Below are positions 5,731 through 15,914 of a DNA stretch of 16,043 nucleotides, piece after piece. Both the position numbers and the translations under genes were made by a program. Under the pieces are notes generated by a model. That model was given only the letters and a program-made list of their open reading frames with translations. It did no database searches and was not told the origin of the DNA. Source of the stretch: Blastocatellia bacterium (GTDB lineage Bacteria > Acidobacteriota > Blastocatellia > Pyrinomonadales > Pyrinomonadaceae); assembly GCA_003488005.1 (NCBI GenBank), contig DNND01000099.1, positions 1 to 16,043 on the forward strand. Reading direction: 5' to 3'. Within the stretch, counting starts at the first letter, position 1, and every line of letters begins with the position of its first letter.

Positions 5731-7077
5731 ATGTCTTTAAGGCCGTCTCACGCAGCTCGTTCCTGGCGTCTCACGTTCGCATTTTCTCTTTGTTTGTCGT
5801 TCGTTTTCCTGTTTTCGCTAAGCGCCGCCGCTCAGTCTATCGACTATAACCGGCAGATGGGACGAACGATTTTGGATGTCATCCACAGCGATATTAAGAA
5901 GAACTATTACGATCCATCATTCCACGGCATTGATCTCGAGACACGTTTCAAAGCAGCCGAAGAACACATTAAGAAAGCGGCAACGTTGAACGAAATATTG
6001 GGCATCGTCGCCGCCACGGTAATGGATCTCAAGGATTCGCACACTTACTTTGTGCCTCCTCGCCGCGCGACGCGCGTGGAACACGGATGGGAAATGCGAA
6101 TGATCGGCGATAAGGGCTTCATCACCGCCGTCCAGCCAGGTAGTGATGCCGAGAAAAAAGGTTTGCAGCCCGGCGATCGGGTGATCAGCATGGAGGGCGT
6201 TGCAGTCACGCGCCAAAATCTGCGCAACTTGCAGTACATCTTTTACAGTTTGGCGCCTCGCCCGGCGATGAATTTGCAAGTGGTAAAACCAAATGGCCAG
6301 CGCCGCGCGCTCACCGTCGAAGCTCGCGTTTACGAAGGTAAATTGGTCACTAATCTGCAAATAGGAATGGCCAGCGACCGCATGGATCTTATCCGCGAAG
6401 ACGAAAATCTCGCGCGACTCTACAGGCATCGCTACTACGAAATCGGCGATGAGGCGATGATCTGGAAGATGCCGCAGTTTGATCTCGACGAGTCTGAAGT
6501 CAATGAACTGATGGATAAGGCGCGGAAGCGGAAGGCTCTGGTGCTGGATCTGCGAGGCAACGGCGGTGGACGCATAAGTACGTTGCTGAGTTTGATCGGA
6601 AGTTTATTCGACCATGACGTTAAGGTTGGCGAATTGAAACGACGCTCAGAGACTAAGCCCATAATTGCCAAGGGGCGGGGCAAGAGCGCGTTCACGGGAA
6701 CTTTGGTTGTGCTCACCGACAGCTATTCGGCTTCTTCCTCGGAAATATTTGCGCGGGTAATGCAACAGGAAAAACGTGGCGTAGTTATCGGCGATCGCTC
6801 AGCGGGCCTGGTGATGATCGGCAAAACCTATACTCATCAGTTTGGGCAAGACCTGCTGTTCATTTACCGCATGATGGTGACTGACGCGGATCTTATTCAC
6901 CCAGACGGCAAAAGCCTTGAAAACGTCGGCGTCACACCCGACGAAATAATGTTGCCGACGGCTGATGACCTTGCTGCCGGACGGGATCCTGTACTTGCAC
7001 ACGCCGCGAAGCTTGCGGGAGTGTCACTGACTCCTGAAAAAGCCGGCGCGCTTTTCCCAATTGAGTGGAGAAAGTAA
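5731..7077 (+). CDS. Secreted S41-family peptidase with PDZ domain
   Basis: A 448-residue exported serine peptidase. The signal peptide covers about residues 1-35 (hydrophobic core LTFAFSLCLSFVFLFSL, cleavage after AAA). Residues 40-115 form the N-terminal S41 module with the conserved DSHTYF block (H104). Residues about 119-200 are a PDZ domain (GFITAVQPGSDAEKKGLQPG), which recognises C-termini of substrates. Residues about 225-420 are the S41 core: ALVLDLRGNGGG near 270-281, the nucleophile region SYSASSSEI (331-339, S335 by alignment) and GDRSAG (354-359). The C-terminal HPDGKSLENVGVTPDE block is also typical. A Lys follows at 365, but the GDRSAG motif resembles the tricorn/IRBP-like branch rather than the Ser-Lys CtpA branch. 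AAAGGG lies 8 nt before the ATG. It probably processes or degrades periplasmic proteins. It forms its own unit downstream of a terminator. Confidence 0.9.
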   Translation: MSLRPSHAARSWRLTFAFSLCLSFVFLFSLSAAAQSIDYNRQMGRTILDVIHSDIKKNYYDPSFHGIDLETRFKAAEEHIKKAATLNEILGIVAATVMDLKDSHTYFVPPRRATRVEHGWEMRMIGDKGFITAVQPGSDAEKKGLQPGDRVISMEGVAVTRQNLRNLQYIFYSLAPRPAMNLQVVKPNGQRRALTVEARVYEGKLVTNLQIGMASDRMDLIREDENLARLYRHRYYEIGDEAMIWKMPQFDLDESEVNELMDKARKRKALVLDLRGNGGGRISTLLSLIGSLFDHDVKVGELKRRSETKPIIAKGRGKSAFTGTLVVLTDSYSASSSEIFARVMQQEKRGVVIGDRSAGLVMIGKTYTHQFGQDLLFIYRMMVTDADLIHPDGKSLENVGVTPDEIMLPTADDLAAGRDPVLAHAAKLAGVSLTPEKAGALFPIEWRK

Positions 7078-7079
7078 CC
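7078..7079. other. Two-base gap between convergent stop codons
   Basis: The peptidase gene ends with TAA at 7075-7077, and the glucan synthase gene ends with TAA on the minus strand at 7080-7082. Only two bases separate them and no hairpin with a T-tract lies between, so each transcript must terminate inside the opposing gene or by Rho. Confidence 0.85.
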
Positions 7080-10000
7080 TTAGCGGATTGACTCTTTTTG
7101 GCTTGTTTCGTCGGTTGTTTCGGGAGTTTGCGGCACCGGCTTTTCGCCAAGCACGACACGCACATTGTGCATGTGGCCGTCGTCGCTCAAGGTGATCACA
7201 TCATCCGCCAGCACTTGCCCGTCAAGTTCTACAGTAGCCACGCCGCGACTGATCCCCAGCGGGTTTTCAACCTTGATCCGATAGGTAGTTTGCTCGCGAC
7301 GGTAAGTGATCTCAAAATCCCGCCACCAGCGCGGCACGCAGGGATCGATGCGCAGGCTCGCGCCTTCAAGTTTGAATCCCAGGATCGATTCCAATCCGGC
7401 GCGGTACATCCAACCGGCTGAGCCCGTGTACCAGGTCCAGCCGCCGCGGCCAGTGTGCGGCGGCACTGCATAAACATCACCCACCGCAACGTAAGGCTCA
7501 ACCTTGTACTTGTGCAGCCCGGCGCGCGTCGAAGAGTGATTGACCGGATTCAGCAGCGAGAAAAGTTCGCCCGCTCGTTCACCATCGCCGAGCATTGCAA
7601 ACGCAATCAAGGTCCAAAGCGCGGCGTGGGTGTACTGTCCCCCGTTCTCGCGCACGCCCGGCACATAGCCTTTGATGTAACCCGGATCGAGTTTGCTTTT
7701 GTCGAAAGGCGGGGTAAAGAGAATGACCAAACCATCGCCGCGCCGGATCAGATACTCTTCGACCGCCGCCATGGCGCGCACTGCGCGATAACTTTCCGCG
7801 CCGCCCGAAATGACGGACCACGACTGCACGATGGAATCGATGCGACATTCATCGTTCTGCGCCGAGCCCAGCGGCGTGCCGTCATCGAAGAAGGCGCGAC
7901 GATACCAATCGCCGTCCCAGCCGTGTTCGGCCAGTGCCTTTTTGAGTTTCTCGAGATGCTCGCGATATTGCTGGCCACGCGCGCTCTCGCTTCGCTTGTC
8001 GCAATAAGGCGCAAAAGCGGCCAGCGTCGTGTAGAGGAACCAACCCACCCAAACGCTTTCGCCCTGGCCCAGATGGCCCACCCGGTTCATGCCGTCATTC
8101 CAATCGCCGGAACCCATCAACGGCAAGCCATGCTGGCCGACACCCAAACTGTGATCGAGTGCGCGCGCGCAATGTTCAAAAACCGAACCCGATTCCGCCG
8201 AAACGTCCGGCTGCATGTACATTTCCTGCTCTTCCGGTTTCAGCAACGGCTGCTCGAGGAATGAAACTGTTTCATCGAGCACCGACAGGTCGCCGGTCAC
8301 AGTCAGATAGAACGCGGTAACAAACGGCAACCACAAGAGATCGTCGGAAAACCGCGTGCGCACGCCGCGGCCGCTGGGCGGATGCCACCAATGTTGCACG
8401 TCGCCTTCTTTGAATTGCCGGCTGCTCGCCCTGACAATTTGTTCACGCGCAATCGCCGGGCTGCTGTAAACCAGCGCCATCACGTCCTGTAATTGATCGC
8501 GAAACCCAAAAGCGCCGCCTGATTGATAGAACGCGGTCCGCGCCCAGATGCGGCAGGACAACGTTTGATAAAGCAGCCAGCGATTGAGCATGGTGTCGAG
8601 CGCGGCGTCGGGCGTTTTCACTTCAACGGTGCCCAGCAGTTTGTCCCAGTGACTAAGCACGCCTTCAAACGCGTCGTTGACGGCGCCAAAAGTAGTGTAC
8701 TTTGCCGCCAGATCTTGCGCCTCTGCTTTCGACGCTGCTTCTCCCAAAACAAACATGACCTCGCGCGCCTGGTGCGGCGCAAGCTCGATCGTTGTTTGCA
8801 GCGCAGCGCAGGGATCGAGTCCTGCCCCATCGCGGCCGGCAAGAGATGTGCGACGTAAACCCGCCGGACGATCAGGCGCGCCGTTGCGGCCGAGAAACTC
8901 CTTACGATCGCAAGTGGCGCTTGTCAGCGGTTCACTCGTAGCCACGAACGTGACGCGCGTCGCGAATTCATTGTTGAAAGGATTCTGCGCAAATATCGTC
9001 CGGGCCTGCTTGTCAATTTCGGTAATGACGTAGGGAGCGGTGCTCGAGCGTTGCACGCCCAGCACCAGTTCGTTGTATGAAGTCACGGTTATTCTTCTTT
9101 TGCGCGCGGTGCGGTTGCGCAAACGCAACAAAGAAATTTTCACCGGACCCTCAAGCGGAACGAACAACAACAACTCCTGGGAAATCCCATGGCTGACGTG
9201 TTCGAAAACGGTGTAGCCCTGGCCGTGCCGGACCACATAAGGCTCAGCTTCGCGAATCGGCAGCGGCGTCGTGGACCAGACTGAGCCCGTTTCTTCATCG
9301 CGCAGGTAAACGATCTCGCCGGGGGGATCGCTGACCGCGTCATTGGACCAGGGCGTCAGCCGGTTCTCGCGGCTGTTGATGGACCAGGTATAGCCGCCGC
9401 CGGTTTCAGTAACCTGGAAACCAAAATCGTTCTGGTTCGCAACCACATTGGACCACGGCGCGGGCGTCCACTGCTCCGCGCCCAATAGAGTCACATACTC
9501 GCGCCCGCCCTGATGGAATCCGCCGAGTCCATTAAAAAAGGTCAACTCCGGCGGCGGCACGGTGGCCTCGGGATAGGTTTGCGAAGGCAGGCGCGCAACG
9601 AACGGAGGCGGCAACGGCTCTTCCACCTGCGGCCGTTCCAATTGATCTTCAACCGAGCCGCGGTCGCAAACAATTGCCACCCGGGCGACGGCGTGCAGCA
9701 GGATGCGATCGGCTTCGGGCATGTGATCGGCGCGCCGCAAATAAACGCCGCCCGGCTTGTCCTGCAGACCGCCCAGCCCACTGGTGCGAACCATCGTCTC
9801 CAATTCTTTCTGGAGCGACTGCAGATAGGTAGTGGGATTGTCGTTGAGAATTACCAGATCGATCTTCAGTCCCTTGTAATGCAGATACTCGTGGCCGCGC
9901 ACCAGTTTGCGAACTGTCGACAGATCCGCGGCTTTATCGATTCGGGCCACAATTATCGGCAGGTCCCCGCTGATTCCATAGGCCCACAAGCTCGACTGCG

Positions 10001-13000
10001 CTTTCGTGTTGAGCGCGAGCACGTGCGGCCGCGGACGCAAGGACGGATCGGAATAAACAATGCGCGCCGCCAGACGTTGAAACAGGTGCGCCTCGTCCGC
10101 GTCGATGTTCAGGTGACTCATTTCCACCTGCGCCTTGGTCCATGCAAGGCGCAGCTCGCGTTCAAAAGTATTAGGATCGTGATACTTGTCCGCCAGCATC
10201 ACCGCTTCTTCGCGCGTGCGCGCCACAATGGTGCTGAACGAGCAACGAACAGTTTCGTTTGGACGAACGCGAACGCGGCGGCGCAAACTAAAAACCGGAT
10301 CGAGCACCGCGCCCACCGTGTTTGACAGCGGCCGGTCTTCCATCACAGCGATGGGATTGGCAGGCGTGTGGCCGCGGCCCAGAAAACGCCCGCGGTCAGT
10401 TTCATATTGGGTAGTCCCAACCAACTCGCCGTCGGCAACCACCACGTGCGCGCCCCAAATTGGTTCGTCATCGCTGGATCGCTGACGTCGATGGGCGAGG
10501 ATCGCATTTTCGCCGGCGAAGAATTCGGTTTCGATGAAAAGATTGCTGAATGCCGGATGGGCCAGGTCGGCTTGTGGCGTCGCCAGCACAACTTCAGCGT
10601 AGCTGGTCAGTTCGATCTCGCGCATGCGGGTCGAATTGTTTGTCAGCGAAACGCGGCGCACCTCGGCGTTGTCTTCGGCTGAAACGACAATTTCCATGTG
10701 CGTAATCAGGCCAGCATCGTTGCGCCAAAAGTCGGCCTTGTCTTCCGAAAATGCGACTTCATACTTTTGCGGACGCTTCTGAATTGGCTGATGACTGGCG
10801 GACCAAACCGCGCCGCTGCGCACATCGCGCAGATAAATAAATGTGCCCCAGTTGTCGCGCGTCACGTCTTCGCGCCAACGGGTTACAGCATTCGGGCCGC
10901 AGTTGGAATAGCCCGCGCCCGCGGTCGTCACCATGACATTGTAGGTGCCGTTTGAAAGCAGTTGGGTTCGTGGCGTTTCCAGACCGGCCGTGTCGTAGAC
11001 GCGCGTGACCATTCGCGGCAACGACTGGGTTACGTGGCCGGTCAATACCTCTTCGGCACGCGGATGCACGGCCGGAACACCGACCGGGACGCGCTCCTGC
11101 AACAACAATTCAGTCGCCTGGACCAACGGGTCGGCGTGAAAACGTCGTTCCATGCGATCGTCCTGAATCAAATTGCTTAGTGAGATAAGGCTCATGCCCT
11201 GGTGATGCGTCATGAAGGCACGGATCAAAACGTAATTTTGTCCCTGCGGCAGCCGCTCGGCGGTGTAATCGATCGATTCATAAAAGCCAAAAGCACCGAG
11301 CGCGCCGGTCTTCTCGAGACGCCGCAGGTTCTCCATGGCCGCGCGCGGATTGATTTCAGCGGCGAGCAGAGTCGCATAAGGCGAAACCACCAGGTCTTCG
11401 ATGAGTCCGCGTTTCAGCCCCAAGCCGGGAACACCGAATGGTCCATACTGATAATTCAGTTGCAGATCGCGAACGTTGTAGGCCGCCTCAGAAATGCCCC
11501 AGGGTACGCCGCGCTCCTGGCCATATTCGATTTGCCGCTTAACTACCGTGCGATAAGTTTCGTCGAGCAGCGTGCCGTTATAGTTGCGCATCACCAGCAG
11601 CGGCATCAGGTATTCAAACATCGTCCCGGTCCACGAAATCAGCGCGCGGCCCCCGTCAACCGACGTCAATTGGCGGCCCATGCGAAACCAATGCTCTTGG
11701 GACACATCGCCCTTGGCAATCGCCACAAAACTGGCGAGACGCGCTTCCGAGGCAAGTAAGTCGTAGAAGGAGTTGTCGGGACGTTGGGCCGAGACGTTGT
11801 AACCGATCGTGAAAACCTTGCGCTCGGGGTCGAGCAGAAACTTGAAATCCATCTGCTCGAAGACGTGATCGCAATTTGCGGCGAGCTGGCTGAGTCGGGA
11901 GAGAACGTCTCCCGCTGACGCCGCAGCTTGTTCCAGTGCTTGAGTGAGTGCAGAAGTTTCCGCTGACGTTTCGTTGCTGGTCATGGCGGCGAGTTCGACC
12001 AGCGCGCTATCGCAAAGCTGCGGCACGGCCGCCAGGGTCGGCACTTCGCTCAGCAAAGTCGCCAACGACGCAAGGCCGCTATTCTCGTCCGCAAAATCTG
12101 CCGTCGTCTTAGCAGGTAATTGAGTGATAAACCGAGTCCAGCCGGTAAGCGTGTCGGCATCTCGCCGGCACGAACTCACCTGATGGTCCAAAGCCGCTAG
12201 CCACCAACGCAGTTCCTTAAAGTTAACTTCTCCGTGCTCGTGTGCCAGCGCGTTAAGAATGTCCTCAATCTCTAAAACCCGGCGGCGCAAAGCTTCAAAC
12301 AAACTGGTCCAACCTAAAAGATCGCGGGTGGCGTCGTTGACAAGCAAGGTGCGGCAGGCCTCGATCTCGTTGCGCAATTGGCTGACAGTGACGACGTCGG
12401 TTCGTTGTCGCACGCTACCTAGCTTGGTCGCTTCAAACGAAATCGCATCAACGGTATCGCGCAGACCGGCCACAATCCGCTCGTCGAAAAGTTTGGTGTC
12501 GGGCAGCTCGATGCAGGCCTGCTTAACCGCGATCAAATGGCCCGCAAGATTTCCGCTATCGACCGTTGAGATGTATTGCGGGTACAACGGCACCAGAGTC
12601 TTCGTGTCATACCAATTAAACAGGTGGCCGTGAAACTTTCCCAGTTTGGCGATGGTGCTAAAGGTCAACTCCTGGCGCTCGAGGAATTCAAGCGAAGCGA
12701 TGTAGCCAAGGTCGTGCGCTGCCGAGGTTGTAAGTAACAACAAGCCGATATTTGTCGGCGAGGTGCGGTGCGCAATCACCGGCGTTGGATCTTCCTGAAA
12801 ATTATCGGGCGGCAACCAATTGTCTTCCGGCCCGACAAAAGCTTCGAAGAAACGCCAGGTGCGTCGCGCGATCGTGCGCGCCAGTTTCATATCTTCAGCG
12901 TTCAGCAGCTTGCGTTCATGCGGCCGCGGTAAGCTGACCCACCAGGCAATGGCCGGCGCCGTAAGCCACACGAGTCCGACAGCGGCGGCGGCCGGCAACG

Positions 13001-15914
13001 CGGAGCGGTGGACAATGAAAGTCAGTACGATGGCCAGCAAAGTAAGCATCTCAGCCGGCCACATGAAACCAAACATCGAACTGAGATCGTTTCGCGCGGT
13101 CCTCTCGGCGTCGGCGGCGGTCACCCATTCGAGCAGTTTCTTTCGCGAAATAAGTTTTCGATAAACCGTGCGCAGAATTGCATCGCTCATCAGGTAAGCC
13201 TGATGCGGCAGCAGCAGCACCGACAGGAAAACCTGCGCGGTGTTGGTGCGTACGTCGCCCCAGAGGCTCCAGAAGTGACTGGTCCAGGGAATGCCGCGCG
13301 GATGAATCAGCAGGCTGGTGGTGACATGAAGATAAACTGGAAACGCAATCGTAATCAGCGCGAACAGGCTCCAGAGCCATCCCGAGCCGGGAAAGATGGT
13401 CCAACAGGCGAGTAGCCACAGGAACAGCGACGGCGCTACCAGGCTGCGGCGTAGATTGTCGAAAATCTTCCAGCGCGAAATCAGCGGCAGCGGGTTTCGC
13501 ATCTTGCGCCGCGCCGCGTCCGGCACGGTGGGAAACAGCCAGCGAAGAATTTGCCAATCGCCGCGCGTCCAGCGATGCTGTCGTTTTGCGTAGGTGTCGT
13601 AAACCGCCGGATAGTCGTCGAGCAGTTCGATGTCCGTCGTCAACGCGGCGCGCGCAAACAACGACTCAAAGAGATCGTGACTTAACAAAGAATTTTCCGG
13701 AACGCGATTCGCGAGCGCCGCTTCAAAGGCGTCGACGTCATACAAACCTTTGCCGGTAAAGTTCCCTTCGCAAAAAAGGTCCTGGTAGACATCGGAAACT
13801 GCGGTCGTGTAGGGATCAATTCCGGTGTTGCCGGAAAAGATGCGCGCAAACCGCGAGCGAGAGGCGCTCTCAAGCGAAATGCTGACGCGCGGCTGGAGAA
13901 TTGAATAGCCGCGAATAACTCGCCTCGTATCCGGATCGAGTACCGGGCGGTTGAGCGGATGAATAGCGGCGCCGATCAACTTGCGGGCTACATCACGCGG
14001 AAGTTGCGTGTCGGAATCAAGCGTTATGACGTAGCGAATTTGCGCCAGCAAGGACTCAGCCGCGGTCCTCACAATAAAACTCGTATCACTTGCGCCTCGC
14101 AAGAGCCGATTAAACTCCTCCAGCTTTCCCCGTTTTCGTTCCCAACCCATCCAACGGCCTTCGCTTGCGTTCCACCGGCGCCGCCGATGAAACAGATGAA
14201 AACGCGGCGATTCATCTTTGCTGTAGCGGACATTCAGTTCCTCAATACCGTTTCCAGCCGCCTCGAGCAGCAGCACATCGCCGGCCGCGTGCTCGGCGTC
14301 GGCGTCCGGGAAATCACTGAGCACGGCGAAATAAATATGTGGGTCTTCATTGGCGAGGTAATGCACTTCAAGGCGACCGAGCAACTCCTTGACCTGCTCT
14401 TCTCTTGAAAAAATGGTGGGTACTACCACCATCGTCGCTGCCTCGGCCGGAAGGCCTGCAGCAGTTTCCATCTTTGCCAGCAGTCGCGGGGGAAAGACGT
14501 GCGTCACGTCCCAATTAATTACTGTAACGGCAAGATCGCTGGCAGGAACCAGAGCAATAAGCATTGCGATCACGAGCAGGGGCCAGCCCGCACCCGCCAT
14601 GATAAGGGCCGCGACGAGAACCGTCAGGATTAAGCCTGTCAATAAAACTAAGGTGCCCAGATAAGCGAAAGTCGCATGACGCAGAACGTAACGCCTGGCT
14701 CGCTCACCCGGCCGCGGCCGATAGTCAAATTGCGCCTCAAGCTGCGTTAGACCTTCGTCGACCAGGTAATAGCCGACATGCGACTCGTGGCTGGGTTTTT
14801 GATCGGCCTCGCCAACGCTGGTCGCCGCCGCTAATTTCACCGTCGCGCGCGCCACCGCCAACTCGTCCGCAAGCGCGCGTTTGCTAATGCGCTCAATCAC
14901 ATGGCGATAACGATCGCGCGCCGCGAAATCCATTTTCAAATAAGCGCCGGCCGGATCCTGGCCCAGTAATGGTTCGATCAAACTGACGCTTTCAAAAAAG
15001 TCGCGCCAGTCCAAGGTCGATAACAACCGCATGCTGGTGATGATGTTGCCAACCGTGACTTGCGTAGCGGCTTGCCGTTGATGCTCAGCATGAATTACCT
15101 GCTCGATGTTTGTGTTCCAGCGCAGCAGTTGTGCTTCCAACCATTCCGTCACCGGCATCACCGCCGGGTCCTGCTCACGCAGCCGTTGCGTGATTTGGAC
15201 CACGAAGGTATAAGGAATTTTTTCGCGCTTGCCCATGCGTTCTGCAATCAAGGGCACCAGCGCGTCAGGCTGGCGCTTCGCAGTCTCCAACAGGCGGTCG
15301 GCGAGTTTGTCGGCCTGCTCGCGTTCTTCACGGGCGCTCACGATCTGCGTTGCCAGCCGGCGCAGGTTCTCGACCAGTGCCAGCCGCAGCGTGATGGCAC
15401 TGGCCCACAACTCACCAATGGATAACGGGCTGATGGTCTGATAGGCGGCGATGAAACGCCGCAGCGTGTTGGTATCCAGCCGGCAATCCGTGTGGGCGAT
15501 TAGCGCTACGGCCAGCGCATAAATCCGCGGGTAGTTTTTTAGTTCACCATCCGCGAGCTTTGGCAGTTCATAGTAATAACTCTTGGGGAGGTCCTCGCGG
15601 ATCTCGCGCAATTGCTCTTCAACGAGATGAAAGTTATCGACTAACCATTCAGCCGCGGGAGAAATGCCGCGGCCTCTGCGAATGGCTTCAACCAGCGAGC
15701 GATAAGCGGCAACCAGTTTCCGGCCGTTGTCTTCCAGCCGTGGCAACAACTGCGCGCGCCCTTTTTTGCGGAGCGTCTTGTGTTCCCGGGCGAGAACTTT
15801 CGCGTATTGTTCCAACCGCTCAACGCTGAAGATCTCCGCGCTCAACGGTTGCTCGTCCTCGTAACGTGAGGCTTTCGCAAGTCTTTCAGAAAGTGATCCC
15901 AGGAATTCACTCAT
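7080..15914 (-). CDS. ndvB: Cyclic beta-1,2-glucan synthase (NdvB/Cgs-type, GT84-GH94)
   Basis: A 2944-residue inner-membrane enzyme, close in length to rhizobial NdvB and Brucella Cgs (about 2830-2870). It makes cyclic beta-1,2-glucan from UDP-glucose. The N-terminal cytoplasmic region has the family block HTDCRLDTNTLRRFIAAYQT. Six membrane helices fall near 416-440, 442-463, 827-846, 849-870, 955-969 and 974-996. The GT84 domain sits between helices 2 and 3, with the nucleotide-sugar motif TLDSDT (D633, D635) and QHRW (779-782). A glycoamylase-like domain covering about 1000-1600 follows, ending near HHQGMSLIS and implicated in cyclisation. Two GH94-type beta-sandwich modules start near 1640 and 2123. 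Then comes the GH94 catalytic barrel (about 2430-2860), with D2607 of DWNDG at the acid position; this phosphorylase domain sets ring size. An in-frame TAG 18 nt upstream fixes the N-terminus. No frameshift is seen. No exporter gene (ndvA/cgt) is in the window. Confidence 0.92.
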   Translation of the reverse strand: MSEFLGSLSERLAKASRYEDEQPLSAEIFSVERLEQYAKVLAREHKTLRKKGRAQLLPRLEDNGRKLVAAYRSLVEAIRRGRGISPAAEWLVDNFHLVEEQLREIREDLPKSYYYELPKLADGELKNYPRIYALAVALIAHTDCRLDTNTLRRFIAAYQTISPLSIGELWASAITLRLALVENLRRLATQIVSAREEREQADKLADRLLETAKRQPDALVPLIAERMGKREKIPYTFVVQITQRLREQDPAVMPVTEWLEAQLLRWNTNIEQVIHAEHQRQAATQVTVGNIITSMRLLSTLDWRDFFESVSLIEPLLGQDPAGAYLKMDFAARDRYRHVIERISKRALADELAVARATVKLAAATSVGEADQKPSHESHVGYYLVDEGLTQLEAQFDYRPRPGERARRYVLRHATFAYLGTLVLLTGLILTVLVAALIMAGAGWPLLVIAMLIALVPASDLAVTVINWDVTHVFPPRLLAKMETAAGLPAEAATMVVVPTIFSREEQVKELLGRLEVHYLANEDPHIYFAVLSDFPDADAEHAAGDVLLLEAAGNGIEELNVRYSKDESPRFHLFHRRRRWNASEGRWMGWERKRGKLEEFNRLLRGASDTSFIVRTAAESLLAQIRYVITLDSDTQLPRDVARKLIGAAIHPLNRPVLDPDTRRVIRGYSILQPRVSISLESASRSRFARIFSGNTGIDPYTTAVSDVYQDLFCEGNFTGKGLYDVDAFEAALANRVPENSLLSHDLFESLFARAALTTDIELLDDYPAVYDTYAKRQHRWTRGDWQILRWLFPTVPDAARRKMRNPLPLISRWKIFDNLRRSLVAPSLFLWLLACWTIFPGSGWLWSLFALITIAFPVYLHVTTSLLIHPRGIPWTSHFWSLWGDVRTNTAQVFLSVLLLPHQAYLMSDAILRTVYRKLISRKKLLEWVTAADAERTARNDLSSMFGFMWPAEMLTLLAIVLTFIVHRSALPAAAAVGLVWLTAPAIAWWVSLPRPHERKLLNAEDMKLARTIARRTWRFFEAFVGPEDNWLPPDNFQEDPTPVIAHRTSPTNIGLLLLTTSAAHDLGYIASLEFLERQELTFSTIAKLGKFHGHLFNWYDTKTLVPLYPQYISTVDSGNLAGHLIAVKQACIELPDTKLFDERIVAGLRDTVDAISFEATKLGSVRQRTDVVTVSQLRNEIEACRTLLVNDATRDLLGWTSLFEALRRRVLEIEDILNALAHEHGEVNFKELRWWLAALDHQVSSCRRDADTLTGWTRFITQLPAKTTADFADENSGLASLATLLSEVPTLAAVPQLCDSALVELAAMTSNETSAETSALTQALEQAAASAGDVLSRLSQLAANCDHVFEQMDFKFLLDPERKVFTIGYNVSAQRPDNSFYDLLASEARLASFVAIAKGDVSQEHWFRMGRQLTSVDGGRALISWTGTMFEYLMPLLVMRNYNGTLLDETYRTVVKRQIEYGQERGVPWGISEAAYNVRDLQLNYQYGPFGVPGLGLKRGLIEDLVVSPYATLLAAEINPRAAMENLRRLEKTGALGAFGFYESIDYTAERLPQGQNYVLIRAFMTHHQGMSLISLSNLIQDDRMERRFHADPLVQATELLLQERVPVGVPAVHPRAEEVLTGHVTQSLPRMVTRVYDTAGLETPRTQLLSNGTYNVMVTTAGAGYSNCGPNAVTRWREDVTRDNWGTFIYLRDVRSGAVWSASHQPIQKRPQKYEVAFSEDKADFWRNDAGLITHMEIVVSAEDNAEVRRVSLTNNSTRMREIELTSYAEVVLATPQADLAHPAFSNLFIETEFFAGENAILAHRRQRSSDDEPIWGAHVVVADGELVGTTQYETDRGRFLGRGHTPANPIAVMEDRPLSNTVGAVLDPVFSLRRRVRVRPNETVRCSFSTIVARTREEAVMLADKYHDPNTFERELRLAWTKAQVEMSHLNIDADEAHLFQRLAARIVYSDPSLRPRPHVLALNTKAQSSLWAYGISGDLPIIVARIDKAADLSTVRKLVRGHEYLHYKGLKIDLVILNDNPTTYLQSLQKELETMVRTSGLGGLQDKPGGVYLRRADHMPEADRILLHAVARVAIVCDRGSVEDQLERPQVEEPLPPPFVARLPSQTYPEATVPPPELTFFNGLGGFHQGGREYVTLLGAEQWTPAPWSNVVANQNDFGFQVTETGGGYTWSINSRENRLTPWSNDAVSDPPGEIVYLRDEETGSVWSTTPLPIREAEPYVVRHGQGYTVFEHVSHGISQELLLFVPLEGPVKISLLRLRNRTARKRRITVTSYNELVLGVQRSSTAPYVITEIDKQARTIFAQNPFNNEFATRVTFVATSEPLTSATCDRKEFLGRNGAPDRPAGLRRTSLAGRDGAGLDPCAALQTTIELAPHQAREVMFVLGEAASKAEAQDLAAKYTTFGAVNDAFEGVLSHWDKLLGTVEVKTPDAALDTMLNRWLLYQTLSCRIWARTAFYQSGGAFGFRDQLQDVMALVYSSPAIAREQIVRASSRQFKEGDVQHWWHPPSGRGVRTRFSDDLLWLPFVTAFYLTVTGDLSVLDETVSFLEQPLLKPEEQEMYMQPDVSAESGSVFEHCARALDHSLGVGQHGLPLMGSGDWNDGMNRVGHLGQGESVWVGWFLYTTLAAFAPYCDKRSESARGQQYREHLEKLKKALAEHGWDGDWYRRAFFDDGTPLGSAQNDECRIDSIVQSWSVISGGAESYRAVRAMAAVEEYLIRRGDGLVILFTPPFDKSKLDPGYIKGYVPGVRENGGQYTHAALWTLIAFAMLGDGERAGELFSLLNPVNHSSTRAGLHKYKVEPYVAVGDVYAVPPHTGRGGWTWYTGSAGWMYRAGLESILGFKLEGASLRIDPCVPRWWRDFEITYRREQTTYRIKVENPLGISRGVATVELDGQVLADDVITLSDDGHMHNVRVVLGEKPVPQTPETTDETSQKESIR

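Noticed and set aside
7455..15829. Many antisense open frames of 60-270 codons across the glucan synthase gene
   Set aside because: All overlap one intact 2944-codon gene with verified motifs, and the antisense translations are Arg/His/Gln-rich without domain signatures.
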